In this document: positions 24,587 to 32,006 of the stretch, piece after piece
Layout: each line of letters begins with the position of its first letter
Position numbering within the stretch: the first letter of the stretch is position 1
NCBI RefSeq assembly: GCF_002838065.1
Contig: NZ_PIZU01000027.1
Coordinates: 1 to 57,415 of the forward strand
DNA: 57,415 bases
From: Mycobacterium hubeiense
Lineage (GTDB): Bacteria > Actinomycetota > Actinomycetes > Mycobacteriales > Mycobacteriaceae
Reading direction: 5' to 3'
Notes under the pieces: model-generated
What the model was told of the DNA's origin: nothing
The model's database searches: none
Seen by the model: the letters and a program-made list of their open reading frames with translations, nothing else
Translations under genes and position numbers: made by a program

Positions 24587-25546
24587 ATGAGTGTTGTCGG
24601 TGCTGACGCCGAACAACTGCGCGCGACAGCCGCCCAGTTCAGCCACGCGGCAGACCGCTTGCAAGGCTCACTCAAGGGTCTGAGCAGTTTCGTCTCCAAC
24701 GCGGGTTTCTGGCGTGGCCCCGACTCTGAACGATTCCGCTCGGAATGGAACGGCCAAGCGGTCTACTCGCTCAACGCAGCCGTCGAGGCGTTGCGTAACG
24801 GTGCAGAAGTCTTGCGGCGCAACGCCGATGAGCAGGAGCAAGCCAGCCGATCTGATGGTGGTGGCGCGAGCGGCTCCGGGAGCCTGATGTGCTACGAGCA
24901 GTCCGCTAACGGGCTGCACGGCATGTGGAAGGAGATCCAAGAAATCCCCAACACCGATGGGTCGACGGGTTATCGGGTGCAGAAGGTGATAGGCGCGGAC
25001 GGCGTTGAGCGATACATCGTCTATATCGGCGGCACGTTCGGTTCGGAGACTCAGTCGTTGGATAAGTACTTTGAGAGTGCATGGTTCCGCAAACCCGATG
25101 AGAATCAGTTGCGGGCACTTGAAAGACTGATTCCTCAAGATGCTGAGGTGATGTTGGTCGGGTACAGCCAAGGTGGAGCGGACGCCCAGAATATAGCTGC
25201 CTTAGATCGACTTAACGTAACGCAAGTAGTAACGTTCGGCGCCCCTGTCCGTAATGACCTTGATGTACCCGCCGTTCACCTACAGGCGAAGGGGGACCCC
25301 GTCCTGGGATCGAGCCATGGATACCAAGGCGGCCCCACTATCTTCGAGGGACAATCGGACATCAAGTCCGTTAATCCATTCGATATACACGCAAAAGGTT
25401 ACGACGACCTCTCCCTAAAATGGGACAAGGAGTCACAAACACTCGTGGGTGGACGGGCCGCGAATGCGGCCGAAGGCCTGAACAAGTTCCAGGGCGACAT
25501 CGTGGGCCAGGCCGATATAGATAAGAACGGCAATGGCAGCTGGTGA
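24587..25546 (+). CDS. WXG100-lipase fusion, candidate T7SS effector
   Basis: A 319-aa protein. Residues 1-90 are a WXG100 hairpin (AGFWRGPDSERFRSEW; RRNADEQEQAS). After a Gly/Ser linker, residues ~100-300 form an alpha/beta-hydrolase-like domain: VERYIVYIGGTFGS, then the nucleophile elbow LVGYSQGGAD (Ser 194), VVTFGAPV, and the candidate acid and His in HLQAKGDPVLGSSHGY. This resembles class-3 lipase-type effector domains. DNA of the C-terminal half is less GC-rich and uses ATA and GTA codons unlike the flanks, suggesting cassette exchange. RBS GAGGAGA precedes ATG. The stop overlaps the next gene (GTGA). Substrate and toxicity are unknown. Confidence 0.82.
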   Translation: MSVVGADAEQLRATAAQFSHAADRLQGSLKGLSSFVSNAGFWRGPDSERFRSEWNGQAVYSLNAAVEALRNGAEVLRRNADEQEQASRSDGGGASGSGSLMCYEQSANGLHGMWKEIQEIPNTDGSTGYRVQKVIGADGVERYIVYIGGTFGSETQSLDKYFESAWFRKPDENQLRALERLIPQDAEVMLVGYSQGGADAQNIAALDRLNVTQVVTFGAPVRNDLDVPAVHLQAKGDPVLGSSHGYQGGPTIFEGQSDIKSVNPFDIHAKGYDDLSLKWDKESQTLVGGRAANAAEGLNKFQGDIVGQADIDKNGNGSW

Positions 25547-26445
25547 CAGACGCGCAGAGCCGATGGGTTGATCCGAATCCGCCGGACTCGACCGATCCAC
25601 GGACGACCGTGATTCTGGCGGCTTCCGGTGTCGTCCTTACCGTTCTGGTGGTAGCGGCGCTCGTTTGGGTGGTGCTATCGACTACGGCTCGTGACAGCGA
25701 CTCGAGCGGCGGCGAGGCCGTCCTCGTCGCAGCCAACGATCCACTGGGTGCCCCTTTCACCCGTTCGGTGGTGGTCGTGCCGGTCACGATCTCCGATCAG
25801 GCCGCGTCGAAGGCGGCGGCGCTGCTGCGGCAAGTTCCCGTCCGGGCGACCCGCGGTGTGCGTCTGGTGTCCGGACGTCAGCCGGAGCTGTACGGGGCAA
25901 CCGGTGAGGCGCATCCGTGTGATGTCGCGACCCTGGCCAACGACCTCGACGCGGACCCGGCCACTGCGCGAGCGTGGGGCGTCGCGCTTGGGCTTGCCCC
26001 GCAGCAGATTCCGTTCTATCTCAACACCCTTACCCCGGTGGTGGTCATGGGTGACACCTGGCTGACCTTCCACACCTTGGAGGGCGGTGCGGTGCAGCCG
26101 AAACAAGCGGTGCTGCAGGCCGGAAACGCGGTCCTCATCGATCCCCTCGGCGTGCCCCGGGCGCATTGCGCGTCCGGGTCGCCGCTCACCCCGCCCGACG
26201 ATGACGATCTGACGCAGTACCGGATGACGGGTGAGGAGTGGAACGGATTCTCCGTGCAGAACGTGCTCGCCATCAAATACGCCGCGGCCGACACCCACGG
26301 CGCCGCCCACGAGTTCACCCTCATCGACGTCACGACCGGCGAGCAGCTCACCCGCAAAGCCGGAGGCACGATCGATCTCGGTTCGGCCTCGGTTCTGCTT
26401 CCCGACCCCGCGGTGATGAACATTGCACCTCGCACCGGCCGATAG
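25543..26445 (+). CDS. DUF6777-like membrane-anchored protein
   Basis: A 300-aa protein with a short cytosolic N-terminus, one TM helix (VILAASGVVLTVLVVAALVWVV, split here as residues ~20-45) and an extracytoplasmic domain. The domain carries PELYGATGEAHPCDVATLA, TPVVVMGDTWLTF, PKQAVLQAGNAVLIDPLGVP and ASGSPLTPP, which match what is known of DUF6777. Two Cys lie in that region. The GTG start overlaps the effector stop by 4 bases, so it belongs to the ATPase-WXG-lipase operon. It could be an immunity or envelope component; the function of the family is not known. Confidence 0.75.
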   Translation: MTDAQSRWVDPNPPDSTDPRTTVILAASGVVLTVLVVAALVWVVLSTTARDSDSSGGEAVLVAANDPLGAPFTRSVVVVPVTISDQAASKAAALLRQVPVRATRGVRLVSGRQPELYGATGEAHPCDVATLANDLDADPATARAWGVALGLAPQQIPFYLNTLTPVVVMGDTWLTFHTLEGGAVQPKQAVLQAGNAVLIDPLGVPRAHCASGSPLTPPDDDDLTQYRMTGEEWNGFSVQNVLAIKYAAADTHGAAHEFTLIDVTTGEQLTRKAGGTIDLGSASVLLPDPAVMNIAPRTGR

Positions 26446-26455
26446 CGTCGAGACT

Positions 26456-26499
26456 GACGAAATGGTCGTGGAATCGTCCAGGACAGAGACCATTTCGTC
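26456..26499. terminator. Bidirectional terminator hairpin
   Basis: GACGAAATGGTC and GACCATTTCGTC form a perfect 12-bp stem with a 20-base loop, between the convergent DUF6777 gene and the gene at 26528. No long T-tract, as usual in mycobacteria. Confidence 0.65.
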
Positions 26500-26527
26500 G
26501 GTTTCACGGCGTGCAGCCAAGGCGCAC

Positions 26528-27124
26528 TCAACTCATGAATGAGAAATCCGCGAACTCCGCCGATCCAGCCCACACTCGTAAGATCGGATTGCCGCACCCT
26601 CCACCGTCTTTGGCGTGCACGACGGTTTGACCGTCGACGACCAGGGTGTGCATGCCGACATCAATGGTGACTTCGATGTCATGCCACTGATCGTCGAGTT
26701 GGGCGGGGGCCAGCTCGTGACCGGAATCGTCTGGATAAGTCGCGACGCGGTAAGCGTCGAAACCGAAATCGAATTGGATCGCAGTGCCGGTTAAGTCGGG
26801 GGGAAGTGGATGTATGGGTTGCGTCCGAATACTGAGTGGAGGATTCGCCCGCAACACGACCAGGACACTCAGCCCCAAGCCCGCAGTCACAAACAGCGCA
26901 ATCGCGATCGTTATCGGGAATCGCCAGCGTTGAGCCAGGCGGGCTGATCTGCCGGGTGGCGATTCGGGTGCGCCATCGGTTGCCCCATCGGTGGCCGCCG
27001 ACTCGTCTACCCAGAACACCCACCCGGGAGGTGCCGGCGGCCATGCAGGGTCGGGTAGCCAGTCGCGCGTCGGCGACCAGCCGACCGGCACTGGCCAACC
27101 CGGCGGCGGGTTGAATCTCACCAC
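26528..27124 (-). CDS. Single-pass protein with PPGW-type N-terminal tag
   Basis: A 198-aa protein. The first ~40 residues are Pro/Trp-rich (FNPPPGWPVPVGW ... DPAWPPAPPGWVFW), nearly the same as the start of the protein at 30214. One TM helix follows near residue 72-92 (ITIAIALFVTAGLGLSVLVV), then an extracytoplasmic ~100-residue beta-rich domain (QWHDIEVTIDVGMHTLVVDG; ILRVWAGSAEFADFSF) resembling a lectin/concanavalin-like sandwich. GTG 27124, or GTG 27121, follows AGGGAACGGTC. It is downstream of the kinase gene by 39 bases on the same strand, so probably in the TerY-P operon. Confidence 0.7.
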   Translation of the reverse strand: MVRFNPPPGWPVPVGWSPTRDWLPDPAWPPAPPGWVFWVDESAATDGATDGAPESPPGRSARLAQRWRFPITIAIALFVTAGLGLSVLVVLRANPPLSIRTQPIHPLPPDLTGTAIQFDFGFDAYRVATYPDDSGHELAPAQLDDQWHDIEVTIDVGMHTLVVDGQTVVHAKDGGGCGNPILRVWAGSAEFADFSFMS

Positions 27125-27163
27125 GACCGTTCCCTACTCAAATACTGGGGCCTCCGACAACTT

Positions 27164-28438
27164 TCACAAACCGAATGTCGACGCACCGCTGAGGATTGCC
27201 CAGACGATGAAGATGGTGAGAACCACGACCACGGCGATCACGGTGTAGAGGCCAGCCAGAATGAGCTTGGTGTTGCTGCTCACCGCGGGCGGCGTTGCTT
27301 TGGGTTTCGTCGGGGCCGATGGCGGCGGTGCGATCGGCGGCGGTGCCAAGCTCCCGGCTCGCGACCATTGTTGATTGTGTTTACGAGCTTCCCGCTCATC
27401 GTCGATCGCGCACCACGGGCACGTCATGGTCGTCACCGGAAACTGATGCAGGCCACGGGGGCATGTGGTGAGTCTGATGCGCAGCAACGCATTTCGCCAT
27501 TCCTCAGCCGTCGGCCGGGCCTCTGGATTGCTCGCGCCGTCGGTGAACGCACGCACGAACAGATGTTGAATCTCGTTGGGCAAAAAACTGGCCGGCGGCG
27601 CCAACGGATGAGTCTGCAAGGGCGAGCCCGGCCCACCGGCCCAGCTCCCATGGCGTGCCAGGGTCAGCGCATCCGGTTGTTCGCCGCTTGCGGTCCACGT
27701 TCCGCGCATGAATGGATGGTTGCCTTCCATCAATAGCTGGTGGATATGAACCGCAAGCGCAAAGAGATCCGACGCCTTGCCGCGCGGATACACCCGCAGG
27801 TCCAACCCGGCCAATTCCGGCGCGGTGAATTCGGGGCGCCCGACCCCACACAGAAACTGCCGTCCGGACCCGTCGGTGAACTGCATGGAATCGCAGTCCA
27901 CCAGCGTCACTTCGGTGGTGTCGGACACCAGGATGTTGCGCTCCTGGAAATCGCCGATCACCGCGTCCACGCGGTGCACCACCTGGACGGCCAGGCAGAG
28001 GTTGGCCGCCGTGTTGACTAGATGCCCCCACGTCGCACGCTTGGTCCATTGCGGTGCCGACGGCAGCGGATCCCGCCGATTGACCGGATTGCTCATGGTG
28101 TGGATCTCGACCGACGTCGCTGTGTCGATGCGCGGCATGACAAACCCGACCGGTCCGCGATCGTCGACAACGATGCGCGTCGGCCACGTCAACACCACAA
28201 AGCCGTTGGGCTGCACCGAACCTGGCGGCGGCGATTGGATCATGGCCGCCACCTTGTCCAGCTTGGATTGCAGCCCCCGCAGCGTGGGGTGGAATACCTT
28301 CGCCGCCCATTCCGGATGCTGCGCAACCCCGTACACCGTTCCTTCGCCTGCGCGGGCGAGGACCGGAGTCAGCACAATGGGCTCACCGGTGGTGAGCCGG
28401 ACACGTGGCATAGCCTGCGCGAGTGAAGGATTCGTCAT
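27164..28438 (-). CDS. TerY-P-type protein kinase with zinc ribbon and TM
   Basis: A 424-aa protein. The kinase domain (residues ~10-300) has a Gly-rich loop ARAGEGTVYGV, the ATP-anchoring Lys in EWAAKVFHP, a catalytic loop DAVIGDFQERNILV (Asp and Asn kept, HRD not canonical) and LVDCDSM in place of DFG. A C-terminal zinc ribbon (TTCPRGLHQF...TMTCPWC) and a Pro-rich linker precede one TM helix (LILAGLYTVIAVVVVLTIF). This matches the kinase of TerY-P triads described for Ter-linked stress systems. ATG 28438 overlaps the phosphatase stop (ATGA), arguing against the longer start at 28459. Confidence 0.88.
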   Translation of the reverse strand: MTNPSLAQAMPRVRLTTGEPIVLTPVLARAGEGTVYGVAQHPEWAAKVFHPTLRGLQSKLDKVAAMIQSPPPGSVQPNGFVVLTWPTRIVVDDRGPVGFVMPRIDTATSVEIHTMSNPVNRRDPLPSAPQWTKRATWGHLVNTAANLCLAVQVVHRVDAVIGDFQERNILVSDTTEVTLVDCDSMQFTDGSGRQFLCGVGRPEFTAPELAGLDLRVYPRGKASDLFALAVHIHQLLMEGNHPFMRGTWTASGEQPDALTLARHGSWAGGPGSPLQTHPLAPPASFLPNEIQHLFVRAFTDGASNPEARPTAEEWRNALLRIRLTTCPRGLHQFPVTTMTCPWCAIDDEREARKHNQQWSRAGSLAPPPIAPPPSAPTKPKATPPAVSSNTKLILAGLYTVIAVVVVLTIFIVWAILSGASTFGL

Positions 28439-29358
28439 ACGCGCTGCCGCCTCCCCCACCGGCGCCGCCGACGTCGCCGGTAGTCAACCGATAACGGATC
28501 CGTTGCTACTTCCGTTCGTGACGGCGTCATAGAAGGAGGCGCACTGGCATCCGCTCTCACGGTGGAACTCGTGCGCGCATCAATTGCTTCGCGCATGACC
28601 GCCAGCACCATCGTCTTATCGTCACCCGTCTGGTCGTCTTCGATGCCGCCGAGCAGCGCCGCGAACCTATCCCTGCTCGCGCCCGAACGCAGATGCTGCC
28701 AACATCCGCGAAAGAACGGTTCGTACGCTTCGCCGGTGGCGACGTTGGTGATCTTGTAGCTCATTCCGTCAGTGCTGAGGGCAAATGCCGTCACGCCGCT
28801 CTGGGTGACTGTGCGAAAGGCGTCGTCGAGGGCTCGATCCGATTGGATGAACGACGTGGTGTTGGCGTACTCGTCTTTGCGTTCGATCAGCAGCGTCTCG
28901 ATCTTCCCGTTGCTCTCCGCGGCGATCACCCCGTCACCGACTTGCCCGAAGGTCGCCAGATTGCGATTGGCCAGCGCCACACACAGTGTCGTAGAAAGCA
29001 TTACCGCGTCCAGGCCCATTGCATCTGCCTGGCGTTGGACTCGTTCGAGCGCGCGCTCGAAGAGCGAGCGAACCAGGTACTCAGCCTGATCCCCGGCCTC
29101 ATAACTGTCGACGAAATCCGGATGCATCGCGAGTTCGAGAACGCTCCGACATGCCACATGCGCGCCCCAGGCAGACGTGCCGCTCACCGAGCCGGCCCCG
29201 TCCGCCACCGCGGCAACTACGAAATCGCCTGCGATACCGTAGCTGTAGGCGTCATCGCATCCAAGTCCCCGCTGCTGGTGCACCGACCCGGTGACCGAGG
29301 CTCCGCAAGCCGCCCACTCCCATCCCGTCGACCGCTTATCGGCGCGGAGGCGTGTCAT
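28435..29358 (-). CDS. PP2C-type Ser/Thr phosphatase (TerY-P triad)
   Basis: A 307-aa protein. PP2C metal and core motifs are visible: CDDAYSYGIAG, VVAAVADGAGSVSGTSAWG, TFGQVGDGVIAAES, TAFALSTDGMSY and GDDKTMVLAVM. The C-terminal ~60 residues are Ser/Thr/Arg-rich and probably disordered. ATG 29358 overlaps the VWA gene stop (ATGA); the track of Arg-rich sequence upstream is not coding. It should reverse phosphorylation made by the kinase encoded next, with which it overlaps by 4 bases. Proteins of this kind differ from PstP in lacking a TM helix. Confidence 0.9.
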   Translation of the reverse strand: MTRLRADKRSTGWEWAACGASVTGSVHQQRGLGCDDAYSYGIAGDFVVAAVADGAGSVSGTSAWGAHVACRSVLELAMHPDFVDSYEAGDQAEYLVRSLFERALERVQRQADAMGLDAVMLSTTLCVALANRNLATFGQVGDGVIAAESNGKIETLLIERKDEYANTTSFIQSDRALDDAFRTVTQSGVTAFALSTDGMSYKITNVATGEAYEPFFRGCWQHLRSGASRDRFAALLGGIEDDQTGDDKTMVLAVMREAIDARTSSTVRADASAPPSMTPSRTEVATDPLSVDYRRRRRRRWGRRQRV

Positions 29359-30056
29359 GCGCTGGTCCACCCGCTGACCGGAGGCAGTTTGACCCGGTCG
29401 TCCATCGAGCCCAGTGCCGCGTCGTCCCGAGCGAACTCGGTTGAGTTCGACACGTTGCTCAACGAGGCGGACAGCCATTCGAACAGTTCGGTGTACTTCA
29501 GTCCCTCCAACGGCGCCGGACTGCGCTGCACCGAAAGGCGGGCCAGCTGTTGATAATCGACTCGCGATCCGGCTCCGACCGCGAATACCGTGACGCCCCT
29601 GGCTGATTCGCTGGCGTTCAGGCGCGCCACTGCTTCGTCGAACCCGTCGAGGTTCGGCTTGCCGTCGGTGAGAACGAGGATCCAAGGACGGTAGTATTGA
29701 AGACCCGCCACCTTGTATGCGTGTTTGCGGTCCTCGATGATGTCGAGCGCCAGATGAATCCCGGCCGCCATATTGGTGGTCCCGGACGCGGTGAATTGGA
29801 CGGGCTGCAACGTCCGCGCCTCCTGCATCGGGACAAGAACCGTCGCCACTGTTCCGAACGTCACCACCGCTACCTCGACACGCTTGCTGGCCAAGGTCTC
29901 GTTATGCAGGTAGCTGGTGAAGGCAGCAAACCCACGTTCAAGAGCCGCGATAGGTTCACCCTGCATCGACCCCGACACATCCGCGAGTACGACGCAGGCA
30001 ACCCGTGGATCGGGATTTGCATCGTTGAGCTCCACGGCCCATCCCCAATCGGACAC
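29355..30056 (-). CDS. TerY-like VWA-domain protein
   Basis: A 233-aa protein that is one von Willebrand factor A domain. MIDAS residues are present: VVLADVSGSM (DxSxS), the Thr in ASGTTNMAAG and the Asp in LVLTDGKPNLDG. GTG 30056 is supported by AAGGAGG 6 bases upstream; the longer frame reads through Arg-rich non-coding sequence. It is first in the VWA-PP2C-kinase operon, each pair joined by ATGA overlap. TerY homologues are thought to scaffold metal-dependent complexes; here the partner is probably the secretion machinery (inference). Confidence 0.9.
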   Translation of the reverse strand: MSDWGWAVELNDANPDPRVACVVLADVSGSMQGEPIAALERGFAAFTSYLHNETLASKRVEVAVVTFGTVATVLVPMQEARTLQPVQFTASGTTNMAAGIHLALDIIEDRKHAYKVAGLQYYRPWILVLTDGKPNLDGFDEAVARLNASESARGVTVFAVGAGSRVDYQQLARLSVQRSPAPLEGLKYTELFEWLSASLSNVSNSTEFARDDAALGSMDDRVKLPPVSGWTSA

Positions 30057-30161
30057 CAGCGAACCTCCTTCCCACTCACCGGCCTGCTCGACGCATCCTC
30101 TCACCACTGCGCGCGCCCGTCGCAGGAAACCTGGCAGGAAAGGACCACAGCGGTAACACAT

Positions 30162-30173
30162 TCGTCCGAACGA
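30162..30173 (+). promoter_or_regulatory. Shared motif copy 4 (TCGTCCGAACGA)
   Basis: TCGTCCGAACGA, followed by TCGACATC, lies in the divergent region between the TerY-like gene (start 30056) and the membrane protein at 30214, 40 bases upstream of the latter. The copy at 33687 is followed by GTTGACATT, so the motif abuts a -35-like element in both. Confidence 0.55.
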
Positions 30174-30213
30174 TCGACATCAGCTCTTTGCTGATTGTGG
30201 AAAGATCCGCGTC

Positions 30214-31980
30214 GTGGGCTTCAATCCGCCACCTGGCTGGCCAGTCCCTCGTGGCTGGAATCCCCCACCCGACTGGATGCCGGATCCGGCGTGGCCGCCA
30301 GCGCCCGCCGGATGGCAGTTCTGGAGCGAGGAGCCAGCGTCCGCCAGCCCCATCGTTGATCCGGCTGCGGCGGCGTTCGAGGCGGCTCCCGGTTCCCCAG
30401 CTTTTGCGCCGCAGCGGGCGCCTGCGCAGAAATGTTGGTTGCTGGCCATTGTTGTGGTCGTGATGGGGTTGGTCGCCGGTCTCGGCTTCATGTATCACCG
30501 CCTGAATGAGCCCGACGTCATCGTCTTGAAACCCGTTGACGCTGAGGGCAACATCCAAAGTGGCTGGGTACTGGACCGCAGTCGCTCTGGCGAGCGCATC
30601 GATTGTTCGTTCGGTTCACCGTCGCCTTATGACAAGACGGCCGGCGTACGGAGCTGTGGCGGCAACGCCGACTCCGGGGACGCCTGCTGGCCCGCTAACG
30701 ACGGTGCGCACGTCCTGTGCCTGGTCGATCCGTTCTCTAACGTCTTGTATTTGGTCGGCGCGCAGGATTTGAGCATGCCGCGCAAATCGTCCACCGAAGA
30801 TCCGACCCCGTTCGCGTTGGTCCTTGACGACGGAACCCAATGCCGGGCGCGCATCGGCGGCGCGTGGCCCACCCAAAAGGAGCGTCCCGACTGGGTGGGC
30901 TATTACGGGTGCGGCGACGACGGAGCGGTCTGGGGCCCACAGGGCGGGGGCATCAAGAAGGGCTTTGGCGGCTGGACCGTTGAGATCGGCACCGAGGACG
31001 GACCCCTGACGACGCACAAGGTGGCCAAGGTCTACTACGTCGGGGTCGCAACGCCCGGCGGCACCGGAAGCGACGGCCGCAACGACGACCCGGATGGCAC
31101 CGGGCTGATCACCAAATGCGGGCGCACACCTGAGATGCGGCCCCTCGGATACCGCGCTGAAAATGGCGCGCTCGTCGTGAAGGTGGAAGTCAAGGCCAGA
31201 TGCCCGAGCGGCGACATAGTCTCCACCGACCGGTTGCGGGTCACCATACGGGACGACCTCGGCCTGGTCTGCTCCGGAGTTTTTGACTTCTCTCGTGATC
31301 CCCTTGTCTTGGGCGGCGAGGGTTCGCAGCCCACAACGCTCGAACTCGAGTTCGGCGGCGGCACATTCTCGAGGCACCCGAACACGCTCGGTGACCGGTC
31401 GGGTCGGCAGTCGGGCTCCGGCGGCGTCGTGACGGAAGCGGCGGCATCCGGCGCAGAAGTAGTGGACTGCGACGACGAAGGCACCAGCAGCGGTCCGCAG
31501 AGCACCGACAATCCCGGTGCGACGGGTGGGCGCAAATCTACGACGTCCGCCGGTGGCAGTGCCCCGGATTGCGGCAGCGACGCAGACACCTTGGCCGCGT
31601 TACGTGCTCAGGTCGATGCCGACCGGCCGTTCGTCCAGGCCAATCTCGCGGATCGCTGGGTGGCGCAGCTGTCGTCAAAGCGGCCCGGCCTGGTGGCACC
31701 CGACGTGGACGGCCGGGTACTCACCTGGACGCCGTGCGAGATCCTTCAACAGCACCTGCGGATGCGCGGGCAGTATCCCGAGGTGCGCCTGGTTTGGAGC
31801 GACGAATGGCGGACCTTCGACCTTGCCGGCTGGTGGGTGACGATCGCCGGTGTAACCTTCCCCGATCCCGACGCCGCCAATGGATGGTGCGATGCACGGG
31901 CGATTCCGGTCGACGAGTGTTTCGCCAAAGTGGTTAGTAACTCCCGCGATTCGCGGGCCAGCACGAAGTACCGCGGCTAA
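30214..31980 (+). CDS. Large PPGW-tagged single-pass envelope protein
   Basis: A 588-aa protein. N-terminal cytosolic tag GFNPPPGWPVPRGW ... DPAWPPAPAGWQFW, one TM helix (WLLAIVVVVMGLVAGLGFMY, ~72-92), then ~490 extracytoplasmic residues with many Cys. A middle segment (~420-465) is Ser/Thr/Gly-rich. The last ~115 residues contain WVAQLSSKRPGLVAPDVDG, LVWSDEWRTF and ANGWCDARAIPVDECFAKVV, a domain seen at the C-terminus of actinobacterial kinase-associated proteins. GTG 30214 has GGAAAG upstream. It shares a promoter region with the TerY-P operon. No enzymatic motif recognised. Confidence 0.75.
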   Translation: MGFNPPPGWPVPRGWNPPPDWMPDPAWPPAPAGWQFWSEEPASASPIVDPAAAAFEAAPGSPAFAPQRAPAQKCWLLAIVVVVMGLVAGLGFMYHRLNEPDVIVLKPVDAEGNIQSGWVLDRSRSGERIDCSFGSPSPYDKTAGVRSCGGNADSGDACWPANDGAHVLCLVDPFSNVLYLVGAQDLSMPRKSSTEDPTPFALVLDDGTQCRARIGGAWPTQKERPDWVGYYGCGDDGAVWGPQGGGIKKGFGGWTVEIGTEDGPLTTHKVAKVYYVGVATPGGTGSDGRNDDPDGTGLITKCGRTPEMRPLGYRAENGALVVKVEVKARCPSGDIVSTDRLRVTIRDDLGLVCSGVFDFSRDPLVLGGEGSQPTTLELEFGGGTFSRHPNTLGDRSGRQSGSGGVVTEAAASGAEVVDCDDEGTSSGPQSTDNPGATGGRKSTTSAGGSAPDCGSDADTLAALRAQVDADRPFVQANLADRWVAQLSSKRPGLVAPDVDGRVLTWTPCEILQQHLRMRGQYPEVRLVWSDEWRTFDLAGWWVTIAGVTFPDPDAANGWCDARAIPVDECFAKVVSNSRDSRASTKYRG

Positions 31981-32006
31981 TTCCTGCCTGACGCGAATAG
32001 CCCGGG

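Noticed and set aside
28728..28740. Extra copy of the shared regulatory motif (GGTTCGTACG)
   Set aside because: Lies inside the PP2C coding sequence and only partly matches; not counted.
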